Source: Ulva prolifera
Taxonomy: Eukaryota > Chlorophyta > Ulvophyceae > Ulvales > Ulvaceae
Direction: 5' to 3'
Assembly: GCA_023078555.1 (NCBI GenBank)
Contig: CM041198.1
Span: 5,594,354-5,658,353 of the forward strand
Length of the DNA: 64,000 nt
The notes under the pieces are model-generated. The model made no database searches, was not told where the DNA came from, and worked only from the letters and a program-made list of their open reading frames with translations. Below are positions 45,270 through 57,395 of the stretch, piece after piece (positions within the stretch are counted from its first letter, which is position 1; each line of letters opens with the position of its first letter). The translations under genes were made by a program, and so were the position numbers.

Positions 45270-48200
45270 CATGTCACGCCGCGCCCCATGATGCACGATC
45301 ACGTCGATACCGCGGTAGTATCTCGACTGCGGCAGCCACGACAGCAAGCGATATCGATAGTACGATACGAGCGCGAGTTCCTGGCCTATTTTACGCCGAT
45401 TGTGGAGCTGATCGTGTGTGCTCCATCGACTTATGCCAGAGCCGGTTGCAATCTCGGTACATCCTACAGTGCTATTCGTAGATCAAAGAGATTGGTGTAG
45501 GACCATGTTGAGGTAACATTTCAGACACTGCCGGCATTGACGATTCAAGAGTCCGTACGTAGGAGTGCACGCTGCATTGCGGCTAACGCTTCCTGGTCAC
45601 TGCCGCTCCAAGTGCAGTTACCATGTGCTACGTGTGCCGCTGCCGCATACATAATCATACGGCATCCATGAGTACGTTGGTACATACGTGGCATCCTCTG
45701 TCAAGACATTCGCGAGTCACTCTAGACCGGAACTCGTGCTCTGCGGATCCCTTTCGTGCGCGCGCTGTCTGTGCATTGGGCGAGTCTGCAGACGTGGATT
45801 TGTCTCGGCAATCCACATCTTGCTTCTATTTACATTACCAGAGTCTCTCTCATCATGTGACTCTGTTTGATACGGTGAGATCGCGACAGAATGGCAACTA
45901 AGACCTGACCACCAGCCCTGGACGTTGGACAGTGCCGGGCCTACGCAAATTCGTCGGCTTCGTGGAGCTAAACTGGAAGTTTACTCAAAATTCTCAATGT
46001 GTTTATGGTCGTCACATGTCCAGGAGGTGGCCCAACATGCTGGACACCGGCATCTGAGAACCACGAAGTACAGCTGTATCCGCATAACCGAAGCCGCACA
46101 TCTCAGTACGTACATGTACAAGAGTGTCTCTCAATTCTGGTGGCCTGAACATGTATGCGTGCACCATGAACACCTCAGCCATAAATCTATATCCCGACAG
46201 CTGTGCAGCCGCTTATGCCAGTAGCTATCCAGTGGTTCCTCTTCTATGCACTTGTCAACTTGTTACTTCAAAATGCGTGTGACAAAATTTCATATTAACT
46301 TGCTGCATTGACGATCGCAGCAACGGTTTCACAGGCCTTGTGTTTAGAGTAGCATGTGTGCATGTCGAAGCAGCGTTGTCTTGTGCAACCAGGTTCGAAT
46401 CCCTGCGGACGTGAGTCAACTCATTCTGGCATGTATGCGGGACATGCATGCAGTAAAATTATTATCGTGGCTGAGTGGGGTCGGTGACATTGTGGGCTGG
46501 GTGGCTACCCTGCCTACTCTACCTACTATCCCGGTCAGACAGCACGGTAGTTGTACATCACTCGGCCATTCGTGCGTCGATCGCCATACAGTTCATACAC
46601 CTCTGGACACTGTTTGCCTACTGTTCAGCCGGCAATGTGTCACTCATAATGTAAAGCATTACCTGCCTACCATCCTTGTAGTGAAGCCTACAAGGATTAC
46701 ACCAATTTCCACATGATCGGTTTATCAAGTTGCAAACACGTTGGGGAGCGATGTCATCCACACTTATGTACAATCTACATCAGTGCATACACGCTCAGAC
46801 CACACTGGTCTGAGGCGGTGTCCACAGCAACCACTGTTGTGACCGTGCCCACCAGCGCCTCAGTCATTCAAAGAAATGTATCTGCCGGGCACAACAACTC
46901 ACATGCACCAGCCACACCGGCACCACTGCTGTAGAAGAACACTGCTGTTGAACCGGCAGTGCTGCTTTGTCCGGGAGGAAGCTGTGGTTGCGTCCGGAAC
47001 ACTGGTGTATGTGCAAGCACGTTCCACGATGACGCGATGCACTGCGAAGTTGCATAGCGTGAAGAAAATCTATGATCTTACATACAAACATGAAACAGTG
47101 CAACGCAATCTGAAAACAAAAACAGTGCAACACAATCTGGAAAAAAAAAACAAAACCGTAACACACTTGCATGACGCATCTACGCATCATGTGATGTGTG
47201 GTACAAGGATAAAGTAAGCAGGGCAGGTAGCACCGCGATCAACAACACATGTTGAATCTCACACCACGCAGCCAGCCACAATGTGTGAAACGTGATGTGT
47301 GATGCGTCGCGCGAGCACAGCACATGTTTAGGTGCTGTTGCTCTTCCAGCCTGCAACTTCTGGGGACGCTCTAGCTCCCAGGGACGATTGGAAGTTACCG
47401 GGGGCAAGTCTCCGGGAAGCCGCAGCCGCACAGACCGGGAGCGGTCTTGGCAGAGTCAGTGGGGCAGCTGTCTCGGCAATCATCGACGCCATCGCTGTCG
47501 CTATCTGTATGCACGCAACACTGTCAGGTCAACATCAACTTCTTGTCACCCGAGTCGCGCTGCCGGGGCCATTCGTTGAGGGCCGCCTTCAGTGGCGTGG
47601 GCCTCCGACATTTCAGATTTTGTAAAGTCATCATCACGTGAGCACGAGGGGGCGGGAGCTGTGATATCGTGTATGTGGCCACCGGTGTGATGCAGACGCG
47701 TTGCAATTCAGTCGATCGCATACAAAGTTGCATTAGTACATTTCGTGATAAAGTACGTCAAGCAAAAATACGCGTATGGTACGTTGGCTACAATGGGGGG
47801 GTTTGAAAAGTACGTTGTATAGGCTACATTGCTGGCTTGGCGCCGGAGGCACCAAGCCCGCGATGGCCAGACGTGGTGCCACGGTCACTGTCATCTGTGC
47901 TCAGGCACACTATTGCAGAGAATAGTACAATGAACTAGCAGTCTATGAGATGCTCAGGTTACTCAGGTTCATGATGCAATGCAAGGGATGTTCAAAACCT
48001 TCTTTGGCCTTGTGGCTATAGGTGCACCACAGCACAGAGCTCCAGGCTCTCCGAAATTGCTCAAGTCCAAAACGTACGCGCGTACTGTACGCTGATGAAG
48101 TACGTAAGCATAAAATACGCGCATGAAACGTACCGAAATCGAAAGATACGCGTATAAATGCAACTCTGATCGCATAGATCAGCGCAACGGAGAGTTCTGA

Positions 48201-48901
48201 CCACGACGCAGAGTGCAGGCGCGCCACGAGCCCACCGGTTTTGGCCGTTACCGGCAACAGTACAATCACGGGACCGTGGGCGGCTTACGGACGTTCAACC
48301 CACCCCGGTGCCTTGAACTCATAACGTCGGACTGCAGCTGAAAGCGTTTATGCCACGTGTTTGAGGGACTCCGGACACGCTGTGTCAACCCGCAAGTGAT
48401 GCTGAATCTACACAGCTTGTGGCGGCAATGCAGGATGAGCCTATTGCTCGCTGACCACATCCCGGCAGACATGTCTGTCGAAATGCAGCAGGCGAATTGA
48501 TGTATTCAATTTTCTGCAGGCCCACACAATCGCCTACGTGTACTGTATAAGCCAGAAGGATGGCATTGGCTGAGACGAGTGGCGAGGTGACACTGCCGCC
48601 CCCAGCAGCACTGGAGTCGACCCTCACAGGCCGCGGCCCACGCTGGCACACGCTTCAGCATCAGCACGGGTGCATGGCACGATGCCGAAGCCACCGCGAG
48701 CCCGTGGGCCTTCAACATTTCACTCCCGCTAATCAAGCCCCGATCGGCCGTGTCTGGAAATTCCAGCTTCACAGCAAAGGTGAACAGGCTATGCCACAGA
48801 GTCACGTGGTGCATCTGCCTGCTCTCGGCATGCATCCAGATTTGTGCAACTCTGCAAGCACCACATGCACCGTTGCAGCACGGGTCTTAGTTTAGGCGCA
48901 C
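45270..48901. other. No gene seen; possible downstream part of the vWA gene
   Basis: I see no coding segment with a family signature. A dispersed-repeat fragment lies at 47200-47260 (ACAAGGATAAAGTAAGCAGG), preceded by an imperfect ~25 bp tandem repeat ending in an A-rich stretch near 47100-47150. A possible donor at the end of the last recognised vWA exon leaves room for further exons here. Confidence 0.35.
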
Positions 48902-49394
48902 CCACACGCTGCAGCGCAGCGGCAAAGAGGCCAGCGATGTCTTCAAAGACGAATGCTGTGAACACAAGCTTGGTGCCGTCGCGTCCAACGCTTGCCACCG
49001 CCTCGAGGGTCGCGAGATCGACCTCGTCTCCGAACCCGACCGCCGCGACCGTCACGCCCTCTGCGCGCAGCGCATCCGCTGCGGCCTCCGCCTCGGACCG
49101 GGAGGCGCGGCCATCAGTGACGACGATGGCAAGGCCAGCCCGGTCGTCTGTTCTGTTTACGAACTCAAATATGTCTGTGAGATCGTTGATGCCAGACGCG
49201 ATGTCGGTGCTGCCGCCAGAGAACGCAATGTTATCCTCGACTTCATTTGCGGCAAGGCGGAAGGTGTTTGTGAGGAACGTGATGGTGTCAGAGGTGACGC
49301 CATTGCTGAAGGCGTTGACGTAGTACCTGATAAGTGACGGCTCGGTCCCGGTCACGGAGGTCGGAAACGACGTGGCGTCAATGAAGGCGACCAC
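48902..49394 (-). CDS. Second exon of vWA-3, metal site intact
   Basis: Starts VVAFIDATSF; strand 2 YYVNAFSNGVTSDTITFL; GGSTDIASGINDL gives the metal-binding Thr; LAIVVTDGRASRSEAEAAAD gives the Asp; VTVAAVGFGDEVD is strand 5. It is a full vWA C-terminal part. A donor-like G|GTGCGC at 48902/48901 matches the module ends, so another exon may follow; otherwise the frame runs on to a stop near 48789. Confidence 0.85.
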
Positions 49395-52300
49395 CTGCAC
49401 CGCACACACCCTCTCATTGTGCTTGCACTCGAGCAGTCACGGTTGTCCAGCAGGGCCTTCTTCGAGCTTCTTCGAGGCGGGCACTCTGGTTGACCTCACT
49501 GCACTGGTGCGCCGCGGTAGTGCGCCTCAGGCAGCTGAGGACATCTCGGCCCGCCAGCTCGGCAGATGGAGTAAATTGAATAGCAGGTTCGTACATGACG
49601 ACAGGACTTTGCTGGAATGACTTATTAAAGTCACAACTTGTTTGAATGCGACCGATTCAGCAGGTTGACGTTGAGCCTACCACAGATGCTGGCTCGGTGT
49701 AAGAGGGAGAGAAATAAACAGTGAAAAATGTACATGTATGCACCAGAATGCACTTTGGTGCAGCAAATGGTCCCTGTTTACATGTTGCCGGAGTCGGGGT
49801 ATGCGTGGATGCATATGTGCCATGAGCGTATGGCTGTGGCATAGGGGGGTAGGAACTCAGGGCTCGTGCACGTCCAATTGAACCGCGAGCATCTCAGAAA
49901 GCTCCAGAACACAACGAAAAGTCTCATAGACTCACAGTAACCTCTTGAATCGATTGTAAGCAGTCTGGGCGTAACAGGTGAAAACGCCCAGCGAAAACGG
50001 TGTTTTTTGTCCTAAACCCCCGTTTTTCCCAGCGACGGGTTAGATGGCCTCAAATGGTGCCCAGCGTATGCCCATCGTGCTCAGTTGGCAGAGAGCACTC
50101 GAAAAACACTATAATATGATGCCTTGCTGTTCCACTGTCCGCCAACTCCACTTGTGTCACCGTGCCGTGTTCGCGTCCGACCAGCATCATGGCGGGCGTC
50201 CATACTACCGTGACGAATCCCATTGATTACCATGATTTCGACGAGCTTACCGGACTATTGGCAAATATGCAGCTGTCTTGTGTGGTGATTAAAGAGCAGG
50301 TGGACGACGTGCTCGTTGCTGAGAGACTCAAAACATCGCAGCAGCTCCAGTTTTGTCAACTTCATCATAAGATAGTATTGTTGTCAGACTACCTACGCTT
50401 TGATGCCTGCCCATGTATGCATACAGTCCTGAGTGAACCTCCGGCTCAGTCAGTGTAGCATGCTACACTGCATAGCAGTGCTCCTTTGCACCTTGAGATT
50501 GCAAGGACAGCAGCACCACCGACCAGATATGTTCTTCAAAAGCGATCAGGATATAAATTTATAAGTTAACTTGAAATGTACATGCCTATCATCCGCATGG
50601 ACTGCAAGCAAGCATCATTCTACATGGGAGGCTTGCGTAGGCACGTCATTGTTCGCCTGAATCCACACCATCATGCAGTAGATCCACACACTGACAGTCT
50701 GCCATGGTCCTTAACATGCCTGATCTGCTGACGAGGGCGATATACTGCTTCAAAGTTTACAGTGGTACAGAGTCACACATGTATGCAACCAGGTCATCAC
50801 ACGTGGGCTGGATGTAAGGACAAGTGTCACACATGCTATCAGGACATACCAATCTGATATCCTGCAGAGTCTGTGCTTGGCTCTGTCGTGATGAACTGTT
50901 GACAACGCCCAGCGCTATGGAGTACAAACTAGTACCAGCTGCAGCAGCCAACCTGCCCCCCAGCCAGACCGACAGAGAGCAAGCAACAGTCTCGCCAGAC
51001 CAGGAAAGCCATCTCAAATATCTCCGGTAAGTATTCTCTGCATACCAGCTCCTAGGGACGCGGTCGATGGCGTCCCAGGGAAGTAGACATGGCAGAGCAT
51101 GCACTGTACCGCCAGCAGCAACACAATAGAACATTTATCACGCAACAGGATGAAATTACATGAATGTTGGGGTGTTCTGAGGCCATTGGGCATGCTTCCG
51201 GTGCCGCTGGGCGCGTTGACGTGCTCGCCGGGCAAAATGGGGCTTTTTCCCTTGCCATGCATGCAGATGTCGGGCCCAAGTTCGATTTCGCCCAGCGACT
51301 CAAAACAAAGATACAGCAGCATTCAAAGGGTTACTGTGAGTCTATAGACGTTCCCAGTTCTGACTGGAGCTTTCTGAGGTGCTCGCGGTTCAATTGGACA
51401 TGCATGAGGCCGGCGCCCGAGTCCCTACCCCCCTTGTGGCATCTATGTTTAACTTGCTCCATGACATAGATCTTGTGAAATATTCTGATGCTCTTCTTTA
51501 TCGCGCTAGCATACCTGTGGCAGCCGCAGTTGGGGCACACCTGCTCCTTTATCACCTCAAAATCGTCCTCCCCAATTGAGGCGGAGCTGTCAAGGGCGAT
51601 GGCGATGTCAAGGTTTCCGCGGCAGCCAGACACGACGCCGCAGTCGGGCGTCTCGGCAAAGCCACATCCGCAGCGGGCTGGCTGAATTTTGGCCGCGTCC
51701 GCAAAACACACGTCCGCCGTGTCGGTTGTGCCGTCCCCGTCCACATCTGCAGCCAGCACCTGGTCGCCGCAAAGCGGCGGCTGGATCACAAGGAAGTAGG
51801 CTCCAATGCCTGTCTGATGCAGGATGGCATCTGGTATGAATCTATGCTACATGCATGAGTGCACTTTACTGTATGCCATGGCATGTTTACACTGTATAGG
51901 ATACTCTTGGGAGCAGACAGGGGTGATGGAGGCATAGATGCCGATCATCATGCACACACATCTGAGCAGAAATTGACTAGATTTTTCTGTAGAAGGAAAC
52001 CCACATGAACCACATAGCCGTCACGGCGGTCCATGGCCAAGCACATGGCAACGTCCTGGCCATGTCGCAAACATTGCACGGCCGATGCATGGCAGAGAGC
52101 ACACTCGTAAGGATTGAGGACACTAGTAACACTGCACTGCCTGAAATTGAACAATCACCGAGACCCAATCGGACAAGCACCTGCAGGCCACGGCACCATG
52201 CCCGTCAGGCTACGCTCCGCACTTGAGCACCAGGCTGGGGACACGCACCGAGGCTGTCGAGCACGGAGGTGCACTGCGTCGCGATCGATGAGAAGGACGA

Positions 52301-55300
52301 GGCGCGAAGACTGAGAGAGTTGCCGTCTAAGCCCGTCGACGCTATTGCCGCCAGCGTCGCCACGTTCGCACTGAAGGCACTCCCTAGTGCAACACAGCCA
52401 AGCGACACACGCCCTTCGTAGCTGCTGCTGAGGCGACTTGCCGCGGAGACTGCGGCGGTGCGGGAGGATGAGCCCGCCGCGACAACCAGGGCGAGCGCGG
52501 GGACGGACACCGTGAGGCCAGAGATCTGCGCCGTGAGGTCATCAATGCCAGCGGCGAGGTTGATGCTGCCGCCGCGGTAGACAAAGAACTGCTCGACAAG
52601 GCGGGAGACCTGGCGGTCGGCGTTGGAGAGCCACACACGCGTGGAGCTGCGGACCGAGGTGGAGAAGGCGTTGAGGTAGTAGATGTTGCGGTTGACGCCG
52701 GCTTCAGTGTTGACTCCGGACGAGCTGTCGATGAACGAGATCAACTGCACCGCGGCGTCGGCGTGACTGGGAACACTGCTGCATCAGGCTATGCAGAATG
52801 CGAGAGCATGTTGAGGCGGTGCAAGTGCGGACTGCACACGCATCCAAGAGCACCTTCAGCTGGCTGCAATCCAGCATGCAGTGGTAGTGCTGGTGTCAGA
52901 GGTTGCATTTGATTGCAGCTGTAAGACGTGGCCGCACGTCCTGAGCAAGTGGCTTCGCCGTGTTCATCAACGCCAATGACAATGGCGATTCACTAGAACC
53001 CCCAGTTCTGTCTGTTCTCAATAGTAATGAGTATGTCGCCGACCCACAATTGTGTAACTAGGTCTAGCGCTATCTGAGCTCGCTGCTGCAGTGAGTAGCT
53101 GCTCTGTGCTTGCGGCATCCAACGTCAAGGCCTGACAACGAATCGGCGGACATGCATGCACGGTGGCCATCTGTTGACGCGGGCAATTGATGCAGGCAGG
53201 AGCCTGAAACACACGGCAGACGGTGCCACTGCCCCACTGCCCGCAGGCAGCTGGCGTCTAGGTACGCACCTGGAAACCGAGAGCATGCAGAACATGCATG
53301 CACGTGTAGATGACTGGCACAAGGATGAATCACATCACATGTGCTGCCTTCATGTTCCGCTCTCGAAGCACTTCCCATGATCAGCAATTGCATCGGCTAC
53401 GCATGTGTGCCTGCAGTACATGTGTGCCTGCAGTACAGCATCGTTCGTCCCTGTCTACGCGAAGCCGGGGCGCACCTGGGAGCGCGCGGTGAGGAACTCC
53501 GATTCAGAGACAGCGGAGGACGTATCCAGGGCGATCGCAATGGCAACCCCTCCTGCAAGCCAACATGTGCGTGTATGTGGATGAAGGCATCTCAAGTATA
53601 CATGTCGACCACATGGCCCGACCACCGTGCCTGAGATCCATCATCGGAGTGGACACATCCCTCCAGGATGGACATGAGAGGAATGCCGTTTCCGATCACT
53701 CATGAACTCTTTGAGAGCTCTCGAGTGTGCACTAGTTAAACAGGGCCAGGTACCGCACCGGTGGTGGAGGTCAAGGAGGTCAGCACCGCCTCGACACGTG
53801 CAAGCACGGTCGTCGAAACCGAGAGGCGGTTCAATTGCACATCTCGTGACACCACTCTCCTCACGAGCTGGGTACTTTCGCTGGACGTCAGCGCGACGGT
53901 AGCGATGGACACAGGCGCGGAGTAGCTCGCGCGCAGGCGGTCTCCTGCTTCTAATGCATCGGCTGTGGTTGGCGTGTTGCGCGCGCCATCACTCGCAGAA
54001 ATCACGACGGCGGAGGCGGAGGCGGCGAGCGACAGGCCCTCGAAACGCTCCGCGAGGGCATTCAGTGCAACCGCCAAGAGGCCTTGATCCTGTCCCACAA
54101 GGCTGCCAAGCCATGCGAAGCGCTCGACGCGGCTCGAGACGGCGCGGTTTGCATTCGTGATGAAGGTTAGGCGGCTGATGGCTCTGCTGGTGGACGTGTA
54201 TGTCATGACGTAGTAGACGTTGGCGTTCGCAACGCCGGCAGTGGTGACCTCGGAGGAGCGATCGATGAATGCGACAACCTGCGTACAACTTCTGTGCGTG
54301 ACAGTAGCATGCCTGAATACGTATAGTAGCAAATTTGGACGCCCGCTGTGAAAGGAATCAGATGCAGAAGAGTTGACCAGGATGCAGCTCTGGAGCTGCA
54401 AATACTCGATGCGTGATCGCACCATGGCAGCACAACAGCATACCACTGGCACCATACTGCGTCTGGCAGCACGCACATGGGGGTACACGTGGTTTCTTCC
54501 GAATATGAGCCAGGATGGGGCATGCAGCGCATGTGCATGCGTGCGGCATGCAGCTATATGTCACGGCCACTGAATTCCGCCGGTGCTGGTGTCTGGCGGA
54601 GACGTGCCTGATCCCGGACGGTGTTGAACTCAGCCTCGGTCAGGAAAGCAGATGCGTCCAGGGCGATCCCGATGGCGGCGGCCCCGGCGGAGCCGTCGGC
54701 CGGGTCTGGCAAAGTGACCGTGACGCCCGGTGGCGATGGGCTAGGCGCCACCGGCGCGGGGCGGACTGGGACCGGGACAGGGGTCCTCACGGGGGGCCTC
54801 GGAGCGGGGGTGACAGGGGCCGGGTCAGGGGTCCTCACCGGGGGATCCACCCGCGGGGACACCGTCGGCGGCAGGGGAGTCAAGGTCACGGGCGGGTTGA
54901 CCGGGAAGGATGACGTATCTTCACAGGAGGTCGTCCCGCAGCAGCCGCTGCCAGTGTCGCACTCTATTGCAGAGCCGGATGCTCCGCCGGAACAGAAGAG
55001 GGCCCCCCCTGAGGAGCGCTGGCAACAGGGCTCACCCAGCTCGCCACAGGCCACGCACACCGGATCCCCACTGTCCGAGCAGATGTTGTTGTCTTTACAG
55101 ACGCCGAAGGACGCGCGAGGAGTCTCGCAGCAGGCCTCGCCGGTGCCGCCGCACGCGATGCATGTGCCGGAGCTGTCGGAGCAGCGGAGGGCCTGGCCGC
55201 CGGCGATGGTATCACGCGAGCAGAGCCCTCCGCCCGCGACCCCGGGACGGAAGTTCTGGAAGCAGCACGGCTGGCCCAGTTCTCCGCAGTCGGCCTGCAA

Positions 55301-57395
55301 GCACCACCGCGGGATGTCAGGGGCGTGTCATCACGTGCTCGGGGCATGCATGCGCAAGGCAGACTGGAACTCACTCCCTCAGTTGGTCCCGGCTGTAGTT
55401 TCCAATGCACTGCGCCATGCATGCTTCCTGTACGCATGGCTACAAGGACAGCGCCATCGACAGCAGTCCCCGAAGCCACCCACTGCAGCAAGTGCTTTGG
55501 GACGGGCCGACGGCGGGCAATGCTTAGCGGAGAGGACAGGACATGAGGCCCGCCATGCATGCACACAGTGTATGCAGGCAGCATCGCACACGGCTCACCT
55601 GCGGCGTGGGCTGTCTACACAGAAAGGTGCATGGTGGTCGAGCGCGTACCTCGGCGGTGGCGCAGCGGCCGCTGGAGCAGCTGCCAAACACACAGGCCCT
55701 CGAGCCCGCGCAGCAGCGCTCGCCGAAGCGGCCGCACGGCTCGCACTGTCCGCCCGCGCACACGGCGCCCCTGGCGCACTCGGGGTCATCGCTCGCCCGC
55801 CTCTGGCAACAGACCTCCCCGACGCCCCCGCACGCCAGGCACGTGCCGCCGCCCGAGTCGCTGCTGCAGGCGCGGGACCCGAGCAGGGAGCTGCCGGCCC
55901 CGCACCGCTGCGCATTGTCGACTCCCGAGCAGCATGCTTGCCCCTTGTCGCCGCAAGCGCTCTGCAGGCAATCCGCTAGTGTGGCTCTGGACTGTGGCGT
56001 GAGGGTACACGTGAACATCACACACGTCTGTGGCTCAAGAGTCGCAGCTGGGGTTCAGTTCAGTGCACCTGTTGTTGCACAACAAGTTCGATTTGTGCTC
56101 ATGGCGAGGACATGAGGAATTCGTGCAGCATATACGTCTACACAGGTCGTCGCTCATGCGTACTTGAATCCTGATGACGAGCATGTGCAAGACTGAGGTG
56201 TGCTGTCAATGCTGGACAGTCGACGCCACTGTGATTTCACGAGGATCCCTTGGACGCAACAGTCCTCAAAAGAGCCTCGACCAGAATTCACGTCAATTGT
56301 GTGCCTTACACCTGTCATGCTGTGTTGATGGGTGCTGCAGCTGCAGTGACAACCTGTCCGCCTTCGACGAATGTGGCCACAGAACGATGCATCGTGAAGA
56401 CGAGACTTGCAGCTTCTCACAGTCATTTCAGATTGAGTCAGTGATTCTCGCGGCTCCTAACGGCAACATAGACGGTAGTGCGCATTCTACAACGCTGTCG
56501 GGATCTGTGGGGAAGTGGGCGCCAGCAGCCAGAATCCGCGGTTGGCAGCAAAAAGCAATCACCATTCCAGGCATTCAGCAATCAAAGAAAACCTGCGCAA
56601 ATGAAGGCTGTATGCAGCAAGCAATTCCTAGTCAAACCCACGGGCCTGCCGGCCAAGACCTGCGCACGCAGGCAGATGCCCAGCTATTGCCAATTATGTC
56701 GCGCAGAGCATACATTTAATTATGATATCTGACATATGTAGGTGCGCTGGTTCTTGTACTAGCGCTCAAGGCTCATCGTCACCGCGCATGCTGTCCGTGT
56801 TCACGCCTCTGGGCTATCCTGCGAGAGGCACAGCTACGCCAGATGACGCTCTCCGCAGATTACTTTCGAGAAAGAGCACACGGTCAGTCAATGTTTATTT
56901 CTGAAAGTGAAGGACGCCACGCCGGACAACCAACACATTGAAGTGATCATGTCGTGGCGCCGGCATAATGCAGCTCACGTCTCCCATACGTGTTTGCTAC
57001 GCACTGAATGACAAGCGATGCTTGCTGCCCATTACCAACTGCCTACAAATGGCATGTTCCAGTTTTACCACCGCCACCGTGCGTGGATTGTATCAAGATC
57101 CTGTCAGATTCGCGGGAGAGAAGCATCGATGTCGGTCGTGACGTCGGCAGCTGCCCTCAGCGGCATGCAGTGCCCTCAGCGGCATGACAATCAATGACAC
57201 CGATGGACGGACATGGGCTGGGGCACGGTGGCCCGGTGACCGCACCTGAAGCAGGCTCCTTCCGAGAGCAGGTTGTGACGTAGACTCCACCGCGTCCGAG
57301 CCAGCATGTGCGCCCGCAGCTGGGGCCGATGCTGCTGACCGCAGTGGCACCGCCGGGAACGCGCACAGTGCAACCAAGAGCCACGCCAGAGGCAT
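48902..57395 (-). CDS. Secreted protein with cysteine modules and three vWA domains
   Basis: A minus-strand gene of at least eight exons. Order: signal peptide (57246-57395), cysteine-rich modules (55650-55991 and 54608-55294), proline-rich linker, vWA-1, vWA-2, a calcium-binding TSP3/dockerin-like loop, vWA-3. The cysteine part repeats CGxxGxxCC six times. Each vWA domain is split inside helix 1 by a phase-0 intron directly after a Gln (VRDQ, ARSQ, IKEQ), and the next exon starts VVAFID, LISFID or VVAFID, so the modules arose by exon-pair duplication. vWA domains bind ligands through a metal site; only vWA-3 keeps DxSxS, Thr and TDG. A secreted adhesion or wall-matrix role is inferred. Linking the signal exon is by strand and position; the end may extend below 48902. 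Confidence 0.8.
49395..51540. other. Large intron splitting vWA-3
   Basis: A 2.15 kb intron between the MIDAS exon and the rest of the domain, the longest in the gene. It contains a tRNA-5'-half-like GCTCAGTTGGCAGAGAGC near 50080 but no T arm at the proper distance. Confidence 0.75.
51541..51780 (-). CDS. TSP3-like calcium loop and MIDAS exon of vWA-3
   Basis: Acceptor GATCCAG, donor CAG|GTGTGC. Begins PPLCGDQVLAADVDGDGTTD; DVDGDGTTDTADVC is a calcium-binding loop of the thrombospondin-3/dockerin kind, with the CGCG that often follows. It ends with the vWA start (NLDIAIALDSSASIGEDDF), here with the full DxSxS. Confidence 0.85.
52223..52744 (-). CDS. Second exon of vWA-2
   Basis: Starts LISFIDSSSGVNTEAGV; strand 2 is IYYLNAFSTSVRSSTRVWL. 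The loop reads GGSINLAAGI, with Ile in place of the metal-binding Thr, and the usual TDG is AAG. Domain fold kept, metal site lost. Ends GAQ before donor CAA|GTGCGG. Confidence 0.82.
53476..53552 (-). CDS. MIDAS exon of vWA-2 (77 bp)
   Basis: Between acceptor CTTGCAG and donor CAG|GTGCGC. Encodes GVAIAIALDTSSAVSESEF and LTARSQ. The site reads DTSSA instead of DxSxS, so one ligand is lost. Confidence 0.8.
53748..54278 (-). CDS. Second exon of vWA-1
   Basis: Starts VVAFIDRSSEVTTAGV after acceptor ACGCAG, then VYYVMTYTSTSRAISRLTF (strand 2) and ASAVVISASDGARN (strand 4). The metal-site residues are degenerate: DASAF in the preceding exon and no GGxT here. The right border is approximate. Confidence 0.8.
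54608..55294 (-). CDS. Cysteine modules, Pro-rich linker and MIDAS exon of vWA-1
   Basis: Acceptor GCTTGCAG before 55294. Three further modules (CGELGQPCCF, CGGTGEACCE, CGELGEPCCQ), then about 60 residues rich in Pro/Val/Thr (VNPPVTLTPLPPTVSPRVD), likely an extended hydroxyproline-type linker. The exon ends with the first strand and helix start of vWA-1 (AIGIALDASAFLTEAEFN). The donor is CAG|GCACGT, a GC-AG intron, at the position where the other two modules have CAG|GT. Confidence 0.8.
55650..55991 (-). CDS. Cysteine-module exon (vWA gene)
   Basis: Acceptor GCCACAG before 55991, donor GAG|GTACGC after 55650. Contains CGDKGQACCSG, CGGVGEVCCQ and CGRFGERCCAG, three copies of a CGxxGxxCC unit of about 40 residues. 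Paired cysteines suggest disulfides and secretion. Confidence 0.8.
57246..57395 (-). CDS. Signal-peptide exon (vWA gene, probable exon 1)
   Basis: ATG 57395 opens MPLAWLLVALCAFPAVPLRS, a classic hydrophobic leader, followed by an Ala-rich stretch and GRSLLQ. The donor CAG|GTGCGG lies directly after LLQ at 57246/57245. RSLLQ after a leader is a pattern I associate with chlorophyte secreted proteins. Its connection to the cysteine exon 1.25 kb downstream is inferred. Confidence 0.65.

Noticed and set aside
46330..46420. Possible tRNA or SINE from GGTTCGAATCC near 46391
   Set aside because: The T-arm stem pairs poorly, no convincing box A or acceptor stem is present, and no tail or duplication was found.
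50078..50100. tRNA 5'-half-like GCTCAGTTGGCAGAGAGC
   Set aside because: No T arm or box B at the needed distance and no closing acceptor stem. At most it is a fragment.
54621..55979. Long plus-strand open frame of 452 codons
   Set aside because: It lies opposite the cysteine-rich and proline-rich exons of the vWA gene. The minus strand shows conserved cysteine modules and good splice sites; the plus frame is a composition artefact.
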